Program-made: the position numbers and the translations under genes | Shown here: positions 16,495 through 26,024 of the stretch, piece by piece | How the letters are laid out: each line of letters begins with the position of its first letter | Numbering within the stretch: position 1 is the first letter of the stretch | From: Peptostreptococcaceae bacterium | GTDB taxonomy: Bacteria; Bacillota; Clostridia; Peptostreptococcales; Filifactoraceae | DNA length: 64,000 nucleotides | Reading direction: 5' to 3' | Assembly: GCA_030532705.1 (NCBI GenBank) | Contig: JAUNKR010000002.1 | Span: 1 to 64,000, forward strand | Notes under the pieces: generated by a model | Seen by the model: the letters and a program-made list of their open reading frames with translations, nothing else | Told to the model about the DNA's origin: nothing | Databases searched by the model: none

Positions 16495-19023
16495 GTGAAA
16501 ATTATCAAGAGAAATGGAGAAGAAAAAGATTTCGACATCCGAAAGATCGAAGTCGCTATGGAAAAAGCCTTCATCAGTGTCGGGATGCCGATCGATCAGG
16601 AGAAGATCCGATCGATGGCGAAGGATGTGGAGCAAAAGGTGCAGACACAGTTCCCGAAGGAGCATATCGTGTCGGTCGAAGAAGTACAAGATTTTGTAGA
16701 GATCGCATTGATCGAAAACAATTTTTATGCGGTCGTCAAATCCTATATCCTCTACCGTGCGAGCCATCATACGATGCGCAAGACTTTGGAGGATTTTGGG
16801 CAATATTTCCAAGATCAGACGATCCTCTCCGAGATGAAGAATATCCAGACGGAATTTAAGGAGGATGCCTATAATCTGTCTTTCCTGTTCAATAAATTCC
16901 TGTCTTTTGCGAAGGAAAGTATGAACGAATCGGAATGTTTGAGCCTTCTGATCAAAGCGGCGAGCGAGCTGACCAGCAAGGAGGCGCCGAAGTGGGAATT
17001 TGTTGCGGCAAGATTTTTGTCATTACAGATCGATCAACGAATTCAGCTGGAAATGAACAAGCTGGATATTTTCTCCTTTGGTCAAAAACTCCATTATCTC
17101 ACCAAGTCCGGTCTATATGGCGAGTATATGCTCCAGGCTTATTCGGATGCACAGATCGACGAGCTGGAGAAATATCTCAAACCGGAGCGCAACCATCTGT
17201 TCAATTACAGCGGATTGGATCTCGTGATGAAGCGTTATCTGATCAAGGACAATGATGGCAAGATCTTGGAATCGGTGCAGGAGATGTTTATGGGGATCGC
17301 GATGCATTTGGCGATCCCGGAAAAAGAGAATAAGCTCCAATGGGCAAAGAAGATCTATGATATTTTGAGTACGCTCAAGGTGACGATGGCGACTCCGACG
17401 ATGTCGAATGCCCGAAAGCCTTTCCACCAGCTATCATCCTGCTTTATCGATACCGTACCGGACAGTTTGGACGGGATCTATCGCTCGATCACGAATTTCT
17501 CGCAGGTATCGAAGCATGGCGGCGGAATGGGTCTTTATTTCGGCAAGGTGCGTGCGATGGGCTCGGATATTCGTGGCTTCAAGGGCGTTGCCGGCGGTGT
17601 GATCCGCTGGATCAAGCTGGCGAATGATACGGCGGTCGCCGTCGATCAACTGGGCGTAAGACAGGGAGCCTGTGCGGTGTATCTTGACATTTGGCACAAG
17701 GACATCCCTGAATTCCTACAGCTGAAGACAAATAACGGGGACGATCGAATGAAGGCACATGATATTTTCCCGGCTGTCTGCTTCCCGGATTATTTCTGGA
17801 AGCTGGCGAAAGAGGATATCAACGGAAACTGGTATATGTTCTGTCCACACGAGGTACGCTCGGTCAAGGGCTATGCGCTCGAGGATCACTACGGCGATCA
17901 GTGGCTTGAAAAATATCTGGATTGTGTGAATGATCCGAGACTCGACAAGCGTGTGATGAGCGTCAAAGACATGGTACGTCTGATCATCAAATCTTCCGTC
18001 GAGACGGGTACGCCATTTATTTTCAACCGTGACGTGATCAATCGATACAATCCGAATCCGCACAAAGGGATCATCTATTCGTCCAACCTTTGTACCGAGA
18101 TCGCGCAGAATATGCGTCCGATCGAGTCCATCTCTCGTGAGATCGTGCGCATCGATGGCGAGGAGATCGTGGTGGAGAAAACGGAGCCCGGCGATTTTGT
18201 CGTATGTAATCTTGCATCGCTGGTGCTCGGAAATATTGAAGTCCATGATAAAAAAGAGCTGGAAGAAGTCGTTTCGACGGTCGTTCGCGCTCTGGACAAT
18301 GTGATTGATCTCAATTATTATCCGGTACCTTATGCTGAAATCACCAACCAAAAATATCGTGCAATCGGTCTTGGAACGAGCGGATATCATCACAGCTTAG
18401 TAAAGAACGGCATCTCTTTCCAAAGTGAGGAGCATTTAAAATTTGCGGATGAAGTCTATGAAGACATCAACTATTTTGCGATCAAGGCAAGCTGTGCGAT
18501 CAGCCGTGAAAAAGGTCATTATGCTTACTTCAAAGGATCCGATTGGGACAATGGCGATTATTTTGCAAAGAGAAATTACGATTCTGAGCGCTGGCTCGAG
18601 CTTCAAAAGGATGTTCAGGAACATGGTCTGCGCAACGGCTATCTGATGGCGATCGCTCCGACCGGTTCGACATCGATCATCGCAGGCACAACGGCTGCGA
18701 TCGATCCGGTGATGAAGCGATACTTCCTGGAGGAGAAAAAAGGACAGATCGTGCCGCGCGTTGCCCCGAGTCTCACCTCGGAAACTTTCTGGCTGTATGA
18801 GAATGCCCATGAGATCGACCAAAGCTGGGTGATCCGATCCGCATCGGTGCGCCAGCGCCATATCGACCAGTCACAGTCGGTCAATCTGTATATCACAACG
18901 GAATTCAGCATGAGCCGAATTTTGAATCTATATATCTCCGCTTGCGAGCATGAGGTCAAAACGCTGTATTATGTTCGCAGCAAATCGCTGGAAATCGAAG
19001 AATGTGAAAGCTGTAGTGCATAG
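16495..19023 (+). CDS. nrdA: class I ribonucleoside-diphosphate reductase, alpha subunit
   Basis: The 842-residue catalytic subunit reduces ribonucleoside diphosphates to deoxyribonucleotides. It begins with an ATP-cone allosteric domain (about 1-95, KIIKRNGEEKDFDIRKIE), then the ten-stranded barrel with MATPTMSNAR, SSCFI (substrate-site Cys), GGGMGLYFGKVRA, FNRDVINRYNPNP, NLCTEI and the PTGSTSIIAGTTAAIDP signature. The C-terminal tail ends in CESCSA, the CxxC pair that re-reduces the active site. The start is GTG at 16495 after GTAGGAGAA. nrdB follows after 8 bases. Confidence 0.95.
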   Translation: MKIIKRNGEEKDFDIRKIEVAMEKAFISVGMPIDQEKIRSMAKDVEQKVQTQFPKEHIVSVEEVQDFVEIALIENNFYAVVKSYILYRASHHTMRKTLEDFGQYFQDQTILSEMKNIQTEFKEDAYNLSFLFNKFLSFAKESMNESECLSLLIKAASELTSKEAPKWEFVAARFLSLQIDQRIQLEMNKLDIFSFGQKLHYLTKSGLYGEYMLQAYSDAQIDELEKYLKPERNHLFNYSGLDLVMKRYLIKDNDGKILESVQEMFMGIAMHLAIPEKENKLQWAKKIYDILSTLKVTMATPTMSNARKPFHQLSSCFIDTVPDSLDGIYRSITNFSQVSKHGGGMGLYFGKVRAMGSDIRGFKGVAGGVIRWIKLANDTAVAVDQLGVRQGACAVYLDIWHKDIPEFLQLKTNNGDDRMKAHDIFPAVCFPDYFWKLAKEDINGNWYMFCPHEVRSVKGYALEDHYGDQWLEKYLDCVNDPRLDKRVMSVKDMVRLIIKSSVETGTPFIFNRDVINRYNPNPHKGIIYSSNLCTEIAQNMRPIESISREIVRIDGEEIVVEKTEPGDFVVCNLASLVLGNIEVHDKKELEEVVSTVVRALDNVIDLNYYPVPYAEITNQKYRAIGLGTSGYHHSLVKNGISFQSEEHLKFADEVYEDINYFAIKASCAISREKGHYAYFKGSDWDNGDYFAKRNYDSERWLELQKDVQEHGLRNGYLMAIAPTGSTSIIAGTTAAIDPVMKRYFLEEKKGQIVPRVAPSLTSETFWLYENAHEIDQSWVIRSASVRQRHIDQSQSVNLYITTEFSMSRILNLYISACEHEVKTLYYVRSKSLEIEECESCSA

Positions 19024-19031
19024 GAGGGAAT

Positions 19032-20075
19032 ATGTCAGAGGTAAAAAGAAAAGCCCTGTTTAATGAAAATGGAGATATCGAGCTCTCCAAACGAAGAATG
19101 ATCAATGGGAACACGACCAATCTAAACGATTTCAACAATATGAAATATGCATGGGTGAGCGACTGGTATCGCCATGCGATGAATAATTTCTGGATCCCGG
19201 AGGAGATCAATCTTACGCAGGATATCAAGGATTATCGCAATCTCGAGCCGGGGGAAAAGACTGCTTATGACAAGATCCTCTCCTTCCTCATTTTTTTGGA
19301 CTCTCTGCAAACGGCGAATCTGCCGAATATCGGCGAATTCATCACGGCGAATGAGGTCAATCTTTGTCTGACGATCCAGGCTTATCAGGAAGCGATCCAT
19401 TCCCAAAGCTATGGCTATATTTTGGATACGATCTGTTCGCCGGAAGAAAGGACGAAGATCCTGTATCAGTGGAAGGATGACCCTCTGCTATTGGAACGCA
19501 ACAAGTTCATCGGCGATCAGTACAATGATTTTTACTACAACCGTACAAAGTATAATCTTGTCAAAACGGCGGTCGCAAACTATATTCTGGAAGGCATCTA
19601 CTTCTACTCCGGCTTTATGTTCTTCTACTCGCTTGGAAGAAATGGCAAAGTGCCGGGCACCGTTCAGGAGATCCGCTACATCAACCGGGATGAAAATACG
19701 CATCTGTGGCTGTTCCGCTCGATCCTACTGGAGCTGAAAAAAGAAGAGCCGGAGCTTTTTACCCAAGAGAATATCGATGAATTCCGCTCGATGATCAAAC
19801 AGGGTGTTGAAGAAGAGATCAAATGGGCGAAATATGTGATCGGTGATAATATCAAAGGTTTGACGATGACGATGGTCGAGGATTATCTCAAATATCTCGG
19901 CAACCTTCGCTGCAAGGGATTGGGATTTGCTCCGGTCTATGATGGCTACGACAAAGAACCTGAGTCGATGGCATGGGTGATGGAATACTCCGACCCGAAT
20001 GCGATCAAGACCGACTTCTTTGAGGCAAAACCGTCCGCATATTCCAAATCAAGCGTGATCGAAGACGATCTATAA
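19032..20075 (+). CDS. nrdB: class I ribonucleoside-diphosphate reductase, beta subunit
   Basis: The 347-residue radical-generating subunit has the ferritin-like fold. Metal ligands and radical site are visible: LDSLQ (Asp), QEAIHSQSYGYI (Glu, His, and the Tyr at the radical-tyrosine position of the class Ia form), NYILEGIYF (Glu) and RDENTHLWLF (Glu, His). The acidic C-terminal tail that docks into the alpha subunit ends in VIEDDL. A class I enzyme needs oxygen to form its radical, so this organism probably meets some oxygen. A large terminator-like stem-loop follows. Confidence 0.94.
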   Translation: MSEVKRKALFNENGDIELSKRRMINGNTTNLNDFNNMKYAWVSDWYRHAMNNFWIPEEINLTQDIKDYRNLEPGEKTAYDKILSFLIFLDSLQTANLPNIGEFITANEVNLCLTIQAYQEAIHSQSYGYILDTICSPEERTKILYQWKDDPLLLERNKFIGDQYNDFYYNRTKYNLVKTAVANYILEGIYFYSGFMFFYSLGRNGKVPGTVQEIRYINRDENTHLWLFRSILLELKKEEPELFTQENIDEFRSMIKQGVEEEIKWAKYVIGDNIKGLTMTMVEDYLKYLGNLRCKGLGFAPVYDGYDKEPESMAWVMEYSDPNAIKTDFFEAKPSAYSKSSVIEDDL

Positions 20076-20082
20076 AATACAA

Positions 20083-20170
20083 AAAATACCGAGCCGAAAG
20101 TTATGTGATGACCCCAAAAAGCTAGGCTTTTTGAGGTCGGTTCATTAACCATGGCTCGGTATTTTATTTT
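20083..20170. terminator. long two-tier stem-loop after nrdB, probably a bidirectional terminator
   Basis: AAAATACCGAGCC (20083-20095) pairs perfectly with GGCTCGGTATTTT (20153-20165). Nested inside are GACCCCAAAAAGC / GCTTTTTGAGGTC and a small GGTT/AACC hairpin. T-rich tails occur on both strands, so it may serve nrdB and the opposing small membrane gene. Confidence 0.8.
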
Positions 20171-20317
20171 CTTCAGTCATACATTAGAAATCCCTATTTC
20201 TAAAGTTGAAACTATTTTCCTAAAATTATTATGCAACAATTTTATATTTTGAGGACTATAAATCAAATAGTGCTGTCAAGGACAACTTATTTCAAAATCC
20301 TTTACATAAATCGTGAA

Positions 20318-20548
20318 TTATTGAGGAATTTCTTCAGAGCATAGCGCTTTAACCTGTTTTTTGCATTCATAAATCCCGGCAATCAGTGCGATAATCCCCG
20401 AAATGATAGCATTTTTACTAGTTGCCATCGGAAACTCACTAAAATAACCCAATATAAAGCTGAGCGTAAACAGTCTCGCAAAAATCGTCCAAAAAGTCTT
20501 AACAAAAGTCAGGAATAAAGTGTTACTGTGTTCTCTCCACGAATTCAT
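20318..20548 (-). CDS. small two-helix membrane protein, unknown
   Basis: This 76-residue protein is not recognised. It has two hydrophobic stretches (about residues 14-36 and 46-62), a GxxxxG-containing second helix and a short Cys- and Lys-containing tail. The ATG at 20548 is chosen because AGGAGGAACT precedes it; a start at 20566 would have no ribosome binding site. It is isolated between nrdB and the GH3 gene, both converging on it from either side. Confidence 0.6.
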   Translation of the reverse strand: MNSWREHSNTLFLTFVKTFWTIFARLFTLSFILGYFSEFPMATSKNAIISGIIALIAGIYECKKQVKALCSEEIPQ

Positions 20549-20951
20549 AGTTCCTCCTGTTCTCAATTAGCCGTTTTTACAAATCCAACATTCCGATTTG
20601 AATAAATGAGAGTTAAGTAAAACAATCCACCAAAGCTTTGGTTGTCTATAATATATCATAGGGGGGGATATTGTCAAGCAAATTCGTTATTTTTATATTA
20701 AAGTTTTTGTCATAAATTGCAATAGCAGGTTGAACGCTCTGCGAAAATCAAGCGTTACGGATTTCATTTGCCTTGCTGCTTTTTCGATCCAGTGATCTTA
20801 AATAAAAAAATCGCTCGAAGGATATCCCTTAGATCTTAGGGGTATCCACAGAGCGATTTTTATTTTTCTTTTTCAAATATCCATTGCGTCACCTATGATG
20901 GACCCGGAGGTACATCCGCTCACTGCGAAATGATTTTTGGGCTGATATACA
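20549..20951. other. intergenic region with a bidirectional terminator-like hairpin
   Basis: A strong two-part hairpin lies at 20806-20861: AAAAATCGCTC pairs with GAGCGATTTTT, and GGATATCCC with GGGGTATCC inside. It has T-rich tails both ways and most likely terminates the leftward GH3 gene. The remainder (20549-20805) shows AT-rich sequence with a run of seven G at about 20661 and no gene. Confidence 0.7.
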
Positions 20952-22187
20952 TTACAGTTTCGCTTTCAGCATCAGCACTTTGAAGACCGCCTGATCGATC
21001 GTTTCCATCGAGATCTGTTGCTCTTTGACCGCCTGCACGAGATGTTTTGCAATCGATGCGGTCTGTGTCGAGTCCCCGATCAATATCAGATGACAGCCGG
21101 AGCGCAGTGCCATGACCGATGCCTGTTCTACACCGTATTTCTCTCGAATGATCGGCTTGGTGATGCTGTCGGAGATCACGATCCCTTCATAGCTGATCGC
21201 TGCAAAGAGTTCTTTTTTCGCATTTTCTGACAGGGAGACCGGATATTCTTTGTCGAGCACATCCACAAAGGCATGGGATGTCATGATCATCTCGATCTTT
21301 TCGTCCGCAAGGGCTTTGAATGGGATCAGCTCTCTGTTTTGGAGCGTTTGCAGATCATCGGAGATATGCAGTTCTTTTGTCCCTGCGCTGACCGGAAAAT
21401 ATTTTGCGGTAGCAAATACATTGGCTTCCCGAAGTCCTTCGAGAAATCGCTTGACCATCTCGGCATTTTGCTGTGGCTCGCCCGCAAAGATCGCATGCAT
21501 CAAAGTTTCGTCGATCTCGCCCAATCGTAGATTTGCGACAGGTGCAAGATCAAGGTTGAAGCCCAATGAGCGCATATTCACAGCGATTATCTTGCCCGAA
21601 TTATGAGCCCGCTGAACATCGCCGACATCGCCGATCTCCTGCGGATCCTCCGCCCTGGTCATGCCTTGCGGAAAATTGGTTGCGTCCCCGCCCACTTCAT
21701 CGAGGGCAAAAAACATCGGTATTTCGGAATCTTCCACAGACAATCTTTTGAAACTCTTGATAAATTCTTTGGTCTGTTCTTCATTTTTGATATTGGTCGT
21801 CGAAAAAACGACTCCGCCGATGCGATGCTCTTTGATCAACGCTCGGCTCCTATCGTTGAGCTGCATCCCATCCACTGCCGTGATGATGAGCTGTCCAACT
21901 TTTTCTTCCACCGTCATATTCGCGATGCGATCTGTCGCACGCTGTATCTGAAGCTTATCGATATCTTCTTGCGAAACCCCGCAAGCGCTCGAACTTCAAG
22001 ACGGGATCTCCGTGATCTTTTCGATCACGGGCTTTTGCTCCGTCCCCTGATTTTCAGATGGGGTCTTCTGATCCACCGAGATTGGCGGATCATTTGCCAG
22101 ATCATTATTAAAGCTTTGCGAAATGCCGACCATCAGCCCGATCAGGACCACCACCGCCATCGCTCGCAATATATTCTTTGTTTTCAT
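20952..22187 (-). CDS. exported GH3-family (NagZ-like) protein interrupted by an in-frame UGA
   Basis: Read through one TGA (21996-21998, codon 64), the frame runs unbroken from an ATG with CGGAGGATGT ahead to the stop at 20952, about 411 residues. Codons 1-63 encode a signal-anchor helix and Pro/Glu-rich linker; from about codon 85 (ANMTVEEKVGQL) it is a glycoside hydrolase family 3 barrel with LGFNLDLAPVA and GIVISDS holding the presumed nucleophile Asp (about codon 340). The usual KHFPGHG loop is changed to KYFPVSAG, so catalysis is doubtful. The UGA could be a nonsense mutation or recoded as selenocysteine: a CTTGCG/CGCAAG hairpin follows at SECIS distance. Confidence 0.7.
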
Positions 22188-22198
22188 ACATCCTCCGT

Positions 22199-22444
22199 TT
22201 ATTTATCCCACTTCTTTTTATATCCCGGGCATTCTACAAATAGTTTTCTGCCAACATATTTTTTTAGATTTTGTTCATATCCCCGATAGTAAACATTCCG
22301 GTAGCTGACCATCCGATCATAACTCTTCTTGCAAGCTGGTTTGTTTTCTAAACAGAAATTTATGATGTCTTCATTGTTTCTATCCTTCAATCTATCATAG
22401 ATCAAATGCAGGATCTCCACGACATATTCATCACAAAACTCCAC
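22199..22444 (-). CDS. small hypothetical protein, unknown
   Basis: The 81-residue protein is not recognised. It is charged and Tyr-rich, with three cysteines and no signal or membrane segment, so it is likely cytosolic. It starts with GTG after TTAGGAG at 6-base spacing. It ends 11 bases upstream of the GH3 gene, so the two are probably co-transcribed. Confidence 0.55.
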   Translation of the reverse strand: MEFCDEYVVEILHLIYDRLKDRNNEDIINFCLENKPACKKSYDRMVSYRNVYYRGYEQNLKKYVGRKLFVECPGYKKKWDK

Positions 22445-22558
22445 TCTATACTCCTAACACTCCATTCTTATTGTAACTATTATATCCATTTTTGTTTGAA
22501 ATGAAAAGCTTTTGATGAAAAAGGATCTCTTTTCATTTCTTATAGGCGAAACAGGGAT

Positions 22559-22595
22559 CAAAAAATGACCATTCCTCTTTCGAAGTATGGTCATC
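22559..22595 (-). terminator. terminator of the flippase-like gene
   Basis: On the minus strand ATGACCAT and ATGGTCAT form an 8-bp stem followed by TTTTTTG, about 60 bases beyond the stop at 22657. Confidence 0.8.
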
Positions 22596-22656
22596 CACTG
22601 AACAATTTTATCCTGTTTAGCTGACAGGAATATTCGATCATTCTAAAAGTCTATCG

Positions 22657-23712
22657 CTATGTTTCAAAATTACCTTGTCCGATCTTGCGCCGTCTGACTC
22701 TGGAGCCTCGGCTGAATGCAGTGATCATTGCACTGAATGCCAGCGAAAAATAGTAGCTGATCCCTCTCGTAACGAGCATCGCCGCGACCACATTCTTATG
22801 CCCGAAGACCAGACTGTAAAGGCTGATAAATCCGCCTTCGGCGATCCCCATTCCGCCCGGGATCGGCAACGATTCGATCGACATGGTGAGCGCCGCTTGG
22901 ATCGCAAGGATCGAAAAATAGCCATGCCCCGTCAGCCCCATCCCCTTATAGACCCAAAAAGGCGTCGAGTACAGCAGGGTGATCTGGAGGATCCCAAGCA
23001 ACAGGATCCGCATCAGTATGGTCGGATTTTGCTTGATATATTCCGCGCCCCGATGATATTCTTCGATATTGTGTTCCGCTCTTTTGTGCCATCGATCCGC
23101 ATCTTTGATCAGTCGGATCTTCACAAAAAGGTCGATGCCTTTGTGCAGGATATTCGGCGCAAGTTTTTTGGAGAAGATCAGGATGCAAAAGCAGCTGCTC
23201 AAAAAGATCTGTGCTATCGCCCCATAGTAAAAGAAAATGCGGAAGCTTCCCATTTTGTCGAGCACGCTCATTCCGCCCAGCAAGAGCGATGAACCTGCCA
23301 CGATCAGCACCGCGAGATGATAGATCCCGTTGAGGATGAGCATCGCAAGAGAACCCGAACCGACTTTGATCCCGTCTTTTTTCATATAATAGATCTCGGA
23401 GGGCTGTCCTCCGACACAGCCCGGCGTGATCGAGCTGAAGTAAAAATCGATCAGGCTGTATCTTGCACAATGTCGGATGCTCGCATCATAGCCGAAGGAA
23501 TTGATCAGCAATTTGATCGCCAGGGACTGACAAAGAAAGAACGCGCCCATCCCAACGATCCCGAGCAAAAGATAGTACGGTCTGATATTATGTAAAGCTT
23601 CAAAAAGCTGCGGCATCTCATGATCTCGAAAGATCGTGATCCAGGTCAAAAGCATGATCAGCAAGGTAAAGAGCAGGCTTTTGCCATATTTTTTGATGTA
23701 ATTGTCTTTCAT
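22657..23712 (-). CDS. lysylphosphatidylglycerol synthase TM-region-like flippase domain protein
   Basis: The 351-residue membrane protein matches the flippase-like domain (TIGR00374/UPF0104), the transmembrane half of MprF without the aminoacyl-transferase half. About eight hydrophobic segments are visible. Characteristic blocks are SSITPGCVGGQPSEIYYMKKDG (about residues 92-113), SIESLPIPGGMGIAEGG and the late VTRGISYYF. Such proteins are thought to move lipids or lipid-linked molecules across the cytoplasmic membrane. It lies in a leftward set with envelope genes (glycosyltransferase, deacetylase, GH3). CGAGGGGAGGAT precedes the ATG. Confidence 0.87.
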   Translation of the reverse strand: MKDNYIKKYGKSLLFTLLIMLLTWITIFRDHEMPQLFEALHNIRPYYLLLGIVGMGAFFLCQSLAIKLLINSFGYDASIRHCARYSLIDFYFSSITPGCVGGQPSEIYYMKKDGIKVGSGSLAMLILNGIYHLAVLIVAGSSLLLGGMSVLDKMGSFRIFFYYGAIAQIFLSSCFCILIFSKKLAPNILHKGIDLFVKIRLIKDADRWHKRAEHNIEEYHRGAEYIKQNPTILMRILLLGILQITLLYSTPFWVYKGMGLTGHGYFSILAIQAALTMSIESLPIPGGMGIAEGGFISLYSLVFGHKNVVAAMLVTRGISYYFSLAFSAMITAFSRGSRVRRRKIGQGNFET

Positions 23713-24187
23713 ATCCTCCCCTCGATCAATGGACTTCTTTTCTAAAATGATGTATCAATGGTTTCCAAGAGCTTATAGATCTCGGCTCAATGGCAAACCC
23801 ATTATATCACAGCGCACCAAAAAGTTGAATAGAATCCATTTTTTGTCTACGAATTTTTTACAAATTTGCTGTCATTGGCTATCTTTTGTATCGGCAAAGA
23901 TCACCTCCGGCTTGTTTTCAAAAAGCCATTCGGTGAGGATCTTCTCGGTTACAACGACTTCGTGGAGCGGGTTTTTCAAGGCTTGCCCCTCTCTGACTAA
24001 GGTCTTCTAAAACTGCGAAGGAACATTCTTAAATTACCATCTTTTACTCATTTGATCCGTTCCAACTTCATTTCGCCCTTCTTCCACAAGATTTTTCAAG
24101 GCTCATTTCCCGCTGTCTGATGTCTTATAAAACCATGAAGGAACTTTCTTAAATTACCGGCTTTTATGCTTTTATCGAGCAAGCCTG
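23713..24187. repeat. intergenic region with an imperfect 120-bp direct repeat
   Basis: Two diverged copies, starting TTTTTCAAGGC at 23972 and 24092, share landmarks (GTCTTMTAAAAC, GAAGGAAC, TTCTTAAATTACC) at a 120-bp offset. On the minus strand the copy near 23979 runs into a 35-codon frame from a TTG at 23979 to TGA at 23872 with protein-like composition (HEVVVTEKILTEWLFENKP). It could be a gene remnant; no family was recognised. A related TTAAGAAAATGTTCC stretch occurs on the minus strand near 26350. Confidence 0.55.
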
Positions 24188-24892
24188 TCAAAGATCTCCG
24201 ATTGTTTCTTGCATCAGATCATCGGGCTCCGCTATAAAGCAGAAGCCTTTTCGTTTCATCATCGGAATAAAGAGACGAAGTGCCTCGATCATATTTTGGG
24301 GAGCAGAGGGTTCTCCACCCGTGCCTTCCCCGGAGTCGTGCAGACAGATCACATTCCCTCGGTGGAGCTTCTTTTCCATCGCATGAAGGATCTCTTGTGC
24401 ACTTTTTCCATTCCAATCTCGTGGCAAAATATCCCACAGCTCCATCTGTAATCCCTCTTTTTGGAGAAAGCGGAGCATCGCCAGATTGACATAGCCGTGG
24501 GGCGGTCGATAGGATCTCACTGAGATCCCCTGCTTTTCCAAAATATACAGTCCCTGCTTTATATCGCCGATCGTTTGATGAGGCAGTCGGTACAATGCCC
24601 TCTGATGGCGATTGCAGTGCAATCCGATCTCATGTCCCTGTGCCGATATCTGCTTTATGATGTCGGGATGGCGCTGTGCTTTTTCGGCGATCACAAAAAA
24701 TGTCGCCTTCACTTGATGCTCCTTGAGCAGATCCAGAAGCATCTCGGTGTATTGGGGATCCGGTCCATCGTCGAAGGTGAGTCGAATGGATCGGTCTTTT
24801 CGCTTCATTCTTCTTAGGTATTTATAGTAGATCGTCGGCAGAAGGGCATAGAGCCCCCAAACAATGCCAAGAAACTGGATCGTCTTTATCAT
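24188..24892 (-). CDS. polysaccharide deacetylase (NodB homology), membrane-anchored
   Basis: The 234-residue protein removes N- or O-acetyl groups from a cell-envelope polysaccharide, using a metal ion. An N-terminal hydrophobic segment anchors it outside the membrane. The NodB motifs are complete: TFDDGPD (catalytic base and metal Asp), GLHCNRH (the His-x3-His metal pair), RPPHG, DWNG and CLHDS. The start at 24892 is chosen because CGGAGGGACAA precedes it; a longer frame to 24955 would overlap the upstream gene. It lies 16 bases after the glycosyltransferase gene, so they form an operon. Confidence 0.9.
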   Translation of the reverse strand: MIKTIQFLGIVWGLYALLPTIYYKYLRRMKRKDRSIRLTFDDGPDPQYTEMLLDLLKEHQVKATFFVIAEKAQRHPDIIKQISAQGHEIGLHCNRHQRALYRLPHQTIGDIKQGLYILEKQGISVRSYRPPHGYVNLAMLRFLQKEGLQMELWDILPRDWNGKSAQEILHAMEKKLHRGNVICLHDSGEGTGGEPSAPQNMIEALRLFIPMMKRKGFCFIAEPDDLMQETIGDL

Positions 24893-24908
24893 TTGTCCCT
24901 CCGATATG

Positions 24909-26024
24909 TTATGCCGAAGCGGTTCGATGAGCTTGTACCAGATCGATGATCGCATCTTTTTGCCAGCCTTTGCACAACTGTGCCATCTGCTCGCGCATTT
25001 TGAGCTGTGCGTGAAAATCTCTCAGCAGCCTTTCGATCTCGTTGATCGCTTCCTCCGCCTGCTCCGGACCCTGCTCCAATACGATCCCGATCCCCTTTTC
25101 GCTGACGAGTCGTGCATTGGTGACTTCCTGTTCCAAAAAGGGCTTGAAGATCATCAGCGGCGTCTTGCTACAGATCGCCTCGAAGGTCGTGAGGCCACCC
25201 GATTTGGTGAGCAACAGATCGGCTTTTTCCATCAAATTTGCCATCTCCTCACAGTATCCCAAGACTTCGATCTGTTCAAATCGTCCCGCCAATTTTTTGT
25301 AGAGTTTTTCGTTTTTGGCAGTGATCACGGTCGTCTTTACATCTTTCAGATCGTTGAGCGCGCGATAAAAGGCGGTCGAATGAGGAAGAAGTCCGAGCCC
25401 TCCCCCCATGACCAGCAATCTTTTTTCTTTCTGATCCGGCGATTTTGTATTCCTCTTGTGAAGATGCTGCTCAAAACTTTTTGCCACCGGCATCCCGCTG
25501 ATCGTGATGATCTCTGCCGGCACTTGCATTCGGCATAAATAGTCTCTCCCCTGCTCGTCCGCGACCAAATAATGATCCGTCGCCTCATTGATCCAGCTAT
25601 CATGAGGCGAAACATCGGTGATGGCGGTGATGAGCAAAAAATCACTCTCAAGTTCCTTTTTGCAGTCGGATGCAAGCATCGATGCGACGGAATAGGTGGA
25701 GATCACGATATCTGCCTGCTCCTGCAAAAACAGTTGCGTCATCTCCTGTTTCAGTTTACGGTATATTTTTCTCAGCGTGATGCTCTGATGATTGCCTCGC
25801 GTTGCTTTTTTGTATGCCAGATTATAGAGCGGTGCTCCTTTATGTATGAAGGTCTGATAGCTTTTGTATATGAATTGCGAAAAATCACCATAGCTGTATT
25901 CAAAAATATCCACGATCTTCAGCTCGTCGCGGTCGTTCAAGATGGAATGCAGTTTTTGCTCTATTGCCTTTGCCGCCGAAAAATGCCCCATCCCAAATCG
26001 GCTTGTCAAAATCAAGATCTTCAT
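24909..26024 (-). CDS. GT-B glycosyltransferase, MGDG synthase/UgtP-like
   Basis: The 371-residue protein belongs to the GT28-type family of diacylglycerol glucosyltransferases and monogalactosyldiacylglycerol synthases, which build membrane glycolipids at the inner leaflet. The N-terminal block ILTSRFGMGHFSAAKAIEQ (about 5-23) is the acceptor-side loop; the C-terminal nucleotide-sugar domain has VMGGGLGL, GYCEEMANLM and LLTKSGGLTTFEA, then IFKPFLEQEVTNA. A second gene of the same family lies at 46516-48039. AAGGAGGAAAAG precedes the ATG. It leads an operon with the deacetylase. Confidence 0.88.
   Translation of the reverse strand: MKILILTSRFGMGHFSAAKAIEQKLHSILNDRDELKIVDIFEYSYGDFSQFIYKSYQTFIHKGAPLYNLAYKKATRGNHQSITLRKIYRKLKQEMTQLFLQEQADIVISTYSVASMLASDCKKELESDFLLITAITDVSPHDSWINEATDHYLVADEQGRDYLCRMQVPAEIITISGMPVAKSFEQHLHKRNTKSPDQKEKRLLVMGGGLGLLPHSTAFYRALNDLKDVKTTVITAKNEKLYKKLAGRFEQIEVLGYCEEMANLMEKADLLLTKSGGLTTFEAICSKTPLMIFKPFLEQEVTNARLVSEKGIGIVLEQGPEQAEEAINEIERLLRDFHAQLKMREQMAQLCKGWQKDAIIDLVQAHRTASA

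Noticed and set aside
23702-24010. 102-residue plus-strand frame between the flippase-like and deacetylase genes
   Set aside because: Starts inside the ribosome binding region of the opposite gene, has no own ribosome binding site and has unlikely composition.
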